Shown here: one piece after another, positions 59,343 to 64,000 of the stretch
How positions within the stretch are numbered: position 1 is the first letter of the stretch
How the letters are laid out: each line of letters begins with the position of its first letter
Source: Gnetum montanum
Taxonomy: Eukaryota; Streptophyta; Gnetopsida; Gnetales; Gnetaceae
DNA: 64,000 nt
Assembly: GCA_015680685.1 (NCBI GenBank)
Contig: MNCI01002337.1
Coordinates: forward strand, 64,905 to 128,904
Direction: 5' to 3'
The notes under the pieces: model-generated
What the model was told of the DNA's origin: nothing
Seen by the model: the letters and a program-made list of their open reading frames with translations, nothing else
Databases searched by the model: none
Program-made: the position numbers and the translations under genes

Positions 59343-60975
59343 TACCCTCATGACGAAATAAGAACTTGTCCTCAAGTTAACAAGATAGGACTAAGCTTTC
59401 TTTACAAAAAATTAGGAATGATGGGATTATTGACTGACACTAACTACTGACTGACTTTGAGTGCTGCATTACAAAATTTTATTCGAGTGGATGCATTAAA
59501 AAATGATACAATGACAAAAAGACTAGATAGACATTGAAGATTACAAAATTTGCAAAGGTTTTCAAAAAAATCTACTGAAGATGATTTTTCTTGTTGCTGC
59601 TAGCAGTGGCAAACTTCCAACCTTGATTGTTATGTTGATGCTTCTCTAGTTATGTAGAACATTCTTAAAGGATGAACTAAAATTTCTTCTCATCGTCCCA
59701 TGGATCTAGTAAACATGTGATGCTTGAGCTACTATTTTGTATGTGCTAAAATTTGTCCATGGACATATCCTCCGTTATCCCCCTCTTGGCTTTGTTTTCA
59801 TCCCTAGCCAAAGACCTTCTTCACCAAAGGATCAACATTAGTTTTGGTAAATTTTCCTTAATAATTAACCCCTTTTGGATCCCTTAGTTTTTGTTTAAGC
59901 ATAAGGTGATGATAGCATACTATGCCCAAGGCAATGAGGTAACTCAAATCATCAAGCTATTTACATTATTTTGATCAATTACTATTAGTTACCATGAAGT
60001 TCAAAAATAAGATAGAAAAATTTTAATGTGGACATCCCTAGCCCCCATGACTAATAAGCATAACTCCAAAAGCAAACAAGTTTTCAAACAATTGAAACCA
60101 AAGGTCTTATTTAAAAGATGACCAAGAAATATTAATGGATATGGAAATAGAAAAGTAGGAGAAATTAATGAAACAGATGAGAAGTAGTTCCAAAATTATG
60201 CATAAATTTAGAGAAACTATCATTGATGTTCTAGAAGATGTGAAGGTTAGTCAAAGCCATGATCAACAAATGTTATGCAAGTGGGTCATCCCCAAAGTAG
60301 GCTCCTGCCATAATGCCCTTGCATAACCACTTCTATAGATGTCCCCCCGCACCTGAGAAGTTAAATGTAGATCATGTCTTTGTGCCAAACAACACACAAC
60401 TACTGTGGTCGGGATGTTGCACTATACTACACAAGACCAAAAGGCTCATAATCACATGCAGCAGTGAGGTGAATAATGGGATGAGAAGGGATTACAGAGA
60501 TCAGGATGTAAGGTATTTGACCATGTCCACCATAGGTTCTTGTGATAAATGTGATTAAAATGATCAACATACCTATTCGTCCAAGTTTAGACCAAGTCCA
60601 TACCATGAATAGTAGCCTCACATTGATGTGTTTCTTCCTATTGATCACCATGAGTCCACAACCACCTCAAAGGACAATCATCACTCCAAAAAGAGAAGAA
60701 AAGCAAAGAAGAAAGGAAGGGCCTTAGTTATAGGGGCATCTTTAGGCATGGGTAACATGTCTTTCTAGCCCCATAACCAATGCCTGTAGCCCATTATTAT
60801 GTGTAAGGGGTGTGCTTTGAATTCTCATTATTGTTGGTTTTTTATCTCTCTTTTTTTCTTGTTTTGTTTTTTGTTTTTGAATTTTTTTGAATTTTTGGAT
60901 GGGAACCACATTGTGCAAAGATAGAGCTTCCTTTTTATTGATCGATGGAGGAGTGATGGTACATTTTAAGAGGAG
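59343..60975 (-). other. Element G 3' non-coding interval
   Basis: No gene is seen. It contains a PPT-like core at about 60049 and the block at 60770-60830 conserved in D and E. Confidence 0.5.
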
Positions 60976-60978
60976 TCA

Positions 60979-61060
60979 TCAACCACATGAAGGAAGACAA
61001 GAAGAAAATCCAACAAGTTCCCTTGAGGTCACACCTTCTTGTCTTCCTTCATGTGGTTGA
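60979..61060. repeat. Perfect 26-bp inverted repeat with 30-bp spacer
   Basis: 60979-61004 (TCAACCACATGAAGGAAGAC...) is the exact reverse complement of 61035-61060. In element D the corresponding region (13320-13400) has only ordinary sequence, so the hairpin arose in the G lineage. Confidence 0.92.
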
Positions 61061-61286
61061 GATTGTGATGGAGATCTACTGGCATTATCATTTATGTGTA
61101 TGTTTGCAACACAAGTAACATTCCTTCATTGATGTTGTTGTGTTGAACCTTCCTGTGTTGCTAGCAATGACATGTGATGGAGGTGAGTATGAGAATATTG
61201 AGGATATAATGGAGGATAAGAGGCATGAGGTGGTGATCCCCTTTAGAAGATGGTGTAGGTCGATGATATTTGGGAGAGTGGTAGTA

Positions 61287-63088
61287 TCAATTTGAAGTAG
61301 AGGAAATAGAATTAGTTGGGGAAATAGGTTGTTGAATGTAATATTCGTACAAGTCTAGTTGATAGTAGGGATAGTGTTGGGTTAATGATGGCCTCCCCCA
61401 CGATTGTGGGTTTTTCCATTGTGGTTGATAGTATTTTTGGGGCTGATAAGAAGTCCCACTAGGATAGTACGGTTGGTTGTAGAATTGTCTATAATTACCT
61501 TGTGGGTAAGGTAATTTCCTAGGCATTTGCTTTTGTATGAACTTGGGATTCAATGCAAAAGCCTAATACTCATGTAGATGTAACATAATTGGACAATAGC
61601 CCTTTAGATGGTCATATAGGAAGATGTCACATCTGTCATCTTCTTTGGTGGTTGAGTCTATAGCCTCTTCTTTTAGAGCCATTTTCCATTTTTGCTTATT
61701 AGTATTCTTACTTATCTCTTGGTCCCTTTTTATCCTTTTGTTGTGGTCACTTGAATTGTTTTGCGTTACTCTCCCCTCTATGATTTCTATGCAAGTTGTA
61801 ACTTTCTCATTTATCCATTCTGACATCTTATCTAGCTTTGCTTCAAGCTCATTGATAGAATTTTGTATTGGTAAGCTTTGTTGTAAAATCATCTCATTGA
61901 GAGTTTCCTCTTTTTCCTCATCATAGATATGGATCCTCTTCTTTTGAAGAGTTGGGTCCCAATGATATTTCTCAACATTCTCTCATTGACATAGCTCTCC
62001 TTCTTCTTTTGCCACACACTTGATTAGCTTTTGGATCTGATGGGTTCCTAGTTCATATAATTGACCTTGAGCATACATCCTAAGGGTCTCTCTTGTTTGA
62101 CTATGAAGCCCATCTATGATGTGGAAAAGTTGCTCTTCTTGAGAGAAACCATGGCCTAGAGATTTATTTAGTAGAGAATAGTATCTATCTAGGGCCATAT
62201 CCAAGGGTTTATGTTGTTCTTGTTTCCATCCTTGGATTCATTTTCTTAGGTTGGACATCCTTGCATATGTTTGGTATTTCTCATTAAAGAGTTCTAGCAT
62301 TGTGGACCATCGATGGATTGAATTTAGTTTCAACGATCTATACCAAACTATGGCTTTGTCTATTAGTATCCTAGAAAAGATCTTAAGATTTTTCCACCCA
62401 CTTTCAATGTTTTGTAAGACACTGGCATCATGGAAGGCCTGCAAATGATGCTGTGGATCAGAATCATAGCCTCCCACAAATTTAGGAATGTTATTCATAT
62501 CAAGCCTTTTGATGCTACTTTCTTTCTAATGCTTATGGGTATTTTAACTACCTTTGTGATTTGCATCATGCTCTTAGTGGCCAACAAGGATTCACTATCA
62601 TCAAACATGTTGTGGTGAAAATTTCTATTTCTATTTGTTTAATTGTGACAATTTTTTCTATGCTCATTTTAATGTCTTTGATTTTTCCCTTGGTTTTGAT
62701 TTCTATTTTTATTTCAACCCCATAGTGAAGCTCTATTTCTATACCTATGCTCATCTTCTTCAGAACTAGATGTTGAAGAGGAAGATGAAGATGAGGAATT
62801 AGGAGAGTCACCATGGCTTCTATGGTGTTTCCCATGGTCCCTTGATTTATCATTTCTAGGTTTGGAGAAGGTCCTAGGCCTTGAGGCCTCCCCTAGTCTA
62901 GGACTTCATCTCTTCTAGGATTGTCTACCATAGGTGAATGTAGTCCTTGAGTGTAGTCAGGGTGGTCATGAACATATGAAACTCCTGCATGAGGTTGATC
63001 ACTCCAATTTTCTTCAACATATATCTCATTAGTTCTCCAATGAATATTCTCCATATGATGCATTATTGCTTCCTTGTGAAAGAGACAT
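61287..63088 (-). pseudogene. Element G gag relic
   Basis: The ATG is at 63086-63088, 107 bp from the primer site. The core 61983-62498 reads MNNIPKFVGGYDSDPQHHLQ, then AIVWYRSLKLNSIHRWSTML and LFHIIDGLHSQTRETL, a clear Retrotrans_gag domain. It is followed by a linker and a knuckle with one Cys lost (CDIFLYDHLKGYC, 61563-61892) and a Tyr/Pro/Gln-rich tail (61287-61553). Frame changes and stops separate the parts. Confidence 0.82.
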
Positions 63089-63194
63089 TTTTGTTAGTTA
63101 ATGATGTGTGTGACTTAATATTTTCTGAAAGATAAATCGTTAATGCATTTACAATGATCATGTATGATATAGCTAATCTAGATAACTAGCACCA

Positions 63195-63212
63195 TCCCTA
63201 GCAATGACACCA
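63195..63212 (-). promoter_or_regulatory. Element G primer-binding site, tRNA-Asp type
   Basis: Minus strand TGGTGTCATTGCTAGGGA is a decayed tRNA-Asp complement one base from the LTR. Confidence 0.72.
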
Positions 63213-63213
63213 A

Positions 63214-64000
63214 TGATGAGCAGAGAGTTACCCCCTACATCCAACCATACGAATCACAAGCGTTCGCACATGATTCGGTCAAATTTTGTGGATGGGACTA
63301 GTTGTGGCATCTAGATCATTATGCCTTGATTGCACTTCACTGTCTTCCCACTTGGACTAGTGGTAGCTTTGTCATGTATGGTTTAGTCCAAAGTGAGGCA
63401 TATGATTCTTAATGTTGTTTAGGCCTTAGGCTACTCCTAATGATAATAAATAAATCAATTATTTAACTAATTAGCAATAGAAAGTAAAGTCTAAACTAGC
63501 CTATGGTAATGAGTATTTGTGCCTAACTTGCCATACACATCTTGAACCCACATATCCACTAGTGGGATTACCAAGCATTATGCTACTGAGTGAACCAAGC
63601 GAATACATGTTTATGCTCAAAACAAGTTGTGCTCACTTTGCCAATTTCATTAACATGCATAGAAACGTCAATATTAACTAAGTACATGAAACATAAATTA
63701 CATGGAAAGTAAATTTAAACTAAGTCAAAGTGCTACAATGAATAAGAATCAATCTTGTTCTTATTGCTATTCATGGAATGTGTCCAGATACATTGCCACT
63801 TGAATAAGATGTGGTACAACCAACTTAGATCCACACTGCGAGCCTCACTAACTATTCTCTAAGACTATGAAATAAAAATGCAAGAGTTCAGATACTCTAT
63901 TGACCAAAGAATTCCATAAACAGGATTGTGAATGTGTATTTATAGATTTTATTATTGGGTTGCATCAATGAGGCCCCATAGATGCAACAAATGCTACATC
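63214..64000 (-). repeat. Element G 5' LTR (truncated by window end)
   Basis: Aligns with 58443-59250. It has two instead of three copies of the CTACTGGGATTACCAAGC-type motif (63557-63602). Confidence 0.85.

Larger units (their letters stand above)
58443..64000 (-). mobile_element. Element G: non-autonomous gag LTR retrotransposon, right LTR runs off the window
   Basis: Left LTR 58443-59342, right LTR from 63214 on, primer site 63195-63212, gag on the minus strand. Neither protease nor polymerase is present. The family differs from A/D/E and F in LTR sequence, but it shares primer type, gag family and the conserved non-coding block at 60770-60830. The gag core is the best preserved in the window. 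Confidence 0.85.

Noticed and set aside
1-64000. CRISPR arrays, bacterial operons, rRNA genes
   Set aside because: The window is plant nuclear DNA. None of the repeats has regular unique spacers, and no rRNA sequence was seen.

Overview
This is nuclear DNA from a land plant. It holds one intact spliced gene with GT-AG introns, a plastid-derived fragment, and many decayed LTR retrotransposons whose tRNA-Asp primer-binding sites and protein signatures are plant-type. The low gene density, old nested elements and C-to-T decay suit a large, heavily methylated genome. A gymnosperm is plausible, but that is inference.

Layout. 1-36,096 is almost entirely repeats. Element A (1-6,008, minus) is a Ty3-like gag-protease element without reverse transcriptase or integrase. 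It sits inside an open frame of element B (6,009-9,322, plus), which belongs to another family and carries a coiled-coil accessory ORF. 9,323-11,555 holds a decayed array of short hairpin units. Elements D (11,557-18,123) and E (22,422-29,342) are relatives of A. Between them lie shuffled Ty1/copia pol relics and two short tandem arrays. Element F (29,354-36,096) is a relative of B with gag and the coiled-coil ORF but no protease core. E landed 11 bp from F, and both have recognisable 5-bp target-site duplications. 36,097-43,179 is AT-rich intergenic DNA with a copia relic and small tandem duplications.

43,180-50,557 (minus) is a complete 11-exon gene for aspartyl aminopeptidase (M18 family; I derive 484 aa with all metal ligands) and a TATA box 91 bp upstream of the ATG. 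Beyond it are a LINE endonuclease relic (about 51.9-52.2 kb), a copia protease relic (54.0-54.3 kb), a two-exon 5' fragment of a CFIm25 (CFIS2/NUDT21) gene that has lost its start codon and Nudix domain (55.0-55.3 kb), a tRNA-His-like/SINE head (56.4 kb) and an old plastid psaB insertion (56.5-56.8 kb). Element G (58,443 to beyond 64,000, minus), a third family of the same non-autonomous kind, closes the window.

The least ordinary content is the set of related non-autonomous LTR families. They share a tRNA-Asp primer site, a gag with a CX2CX3HX4C knuckle, PPT-like motifs repeated internally, palindrome clusters beside the TATA box, and in B and F an ORF in the position where other elements carry env. 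The aspartyl aminopeptidase is the only gene here I would call functional.
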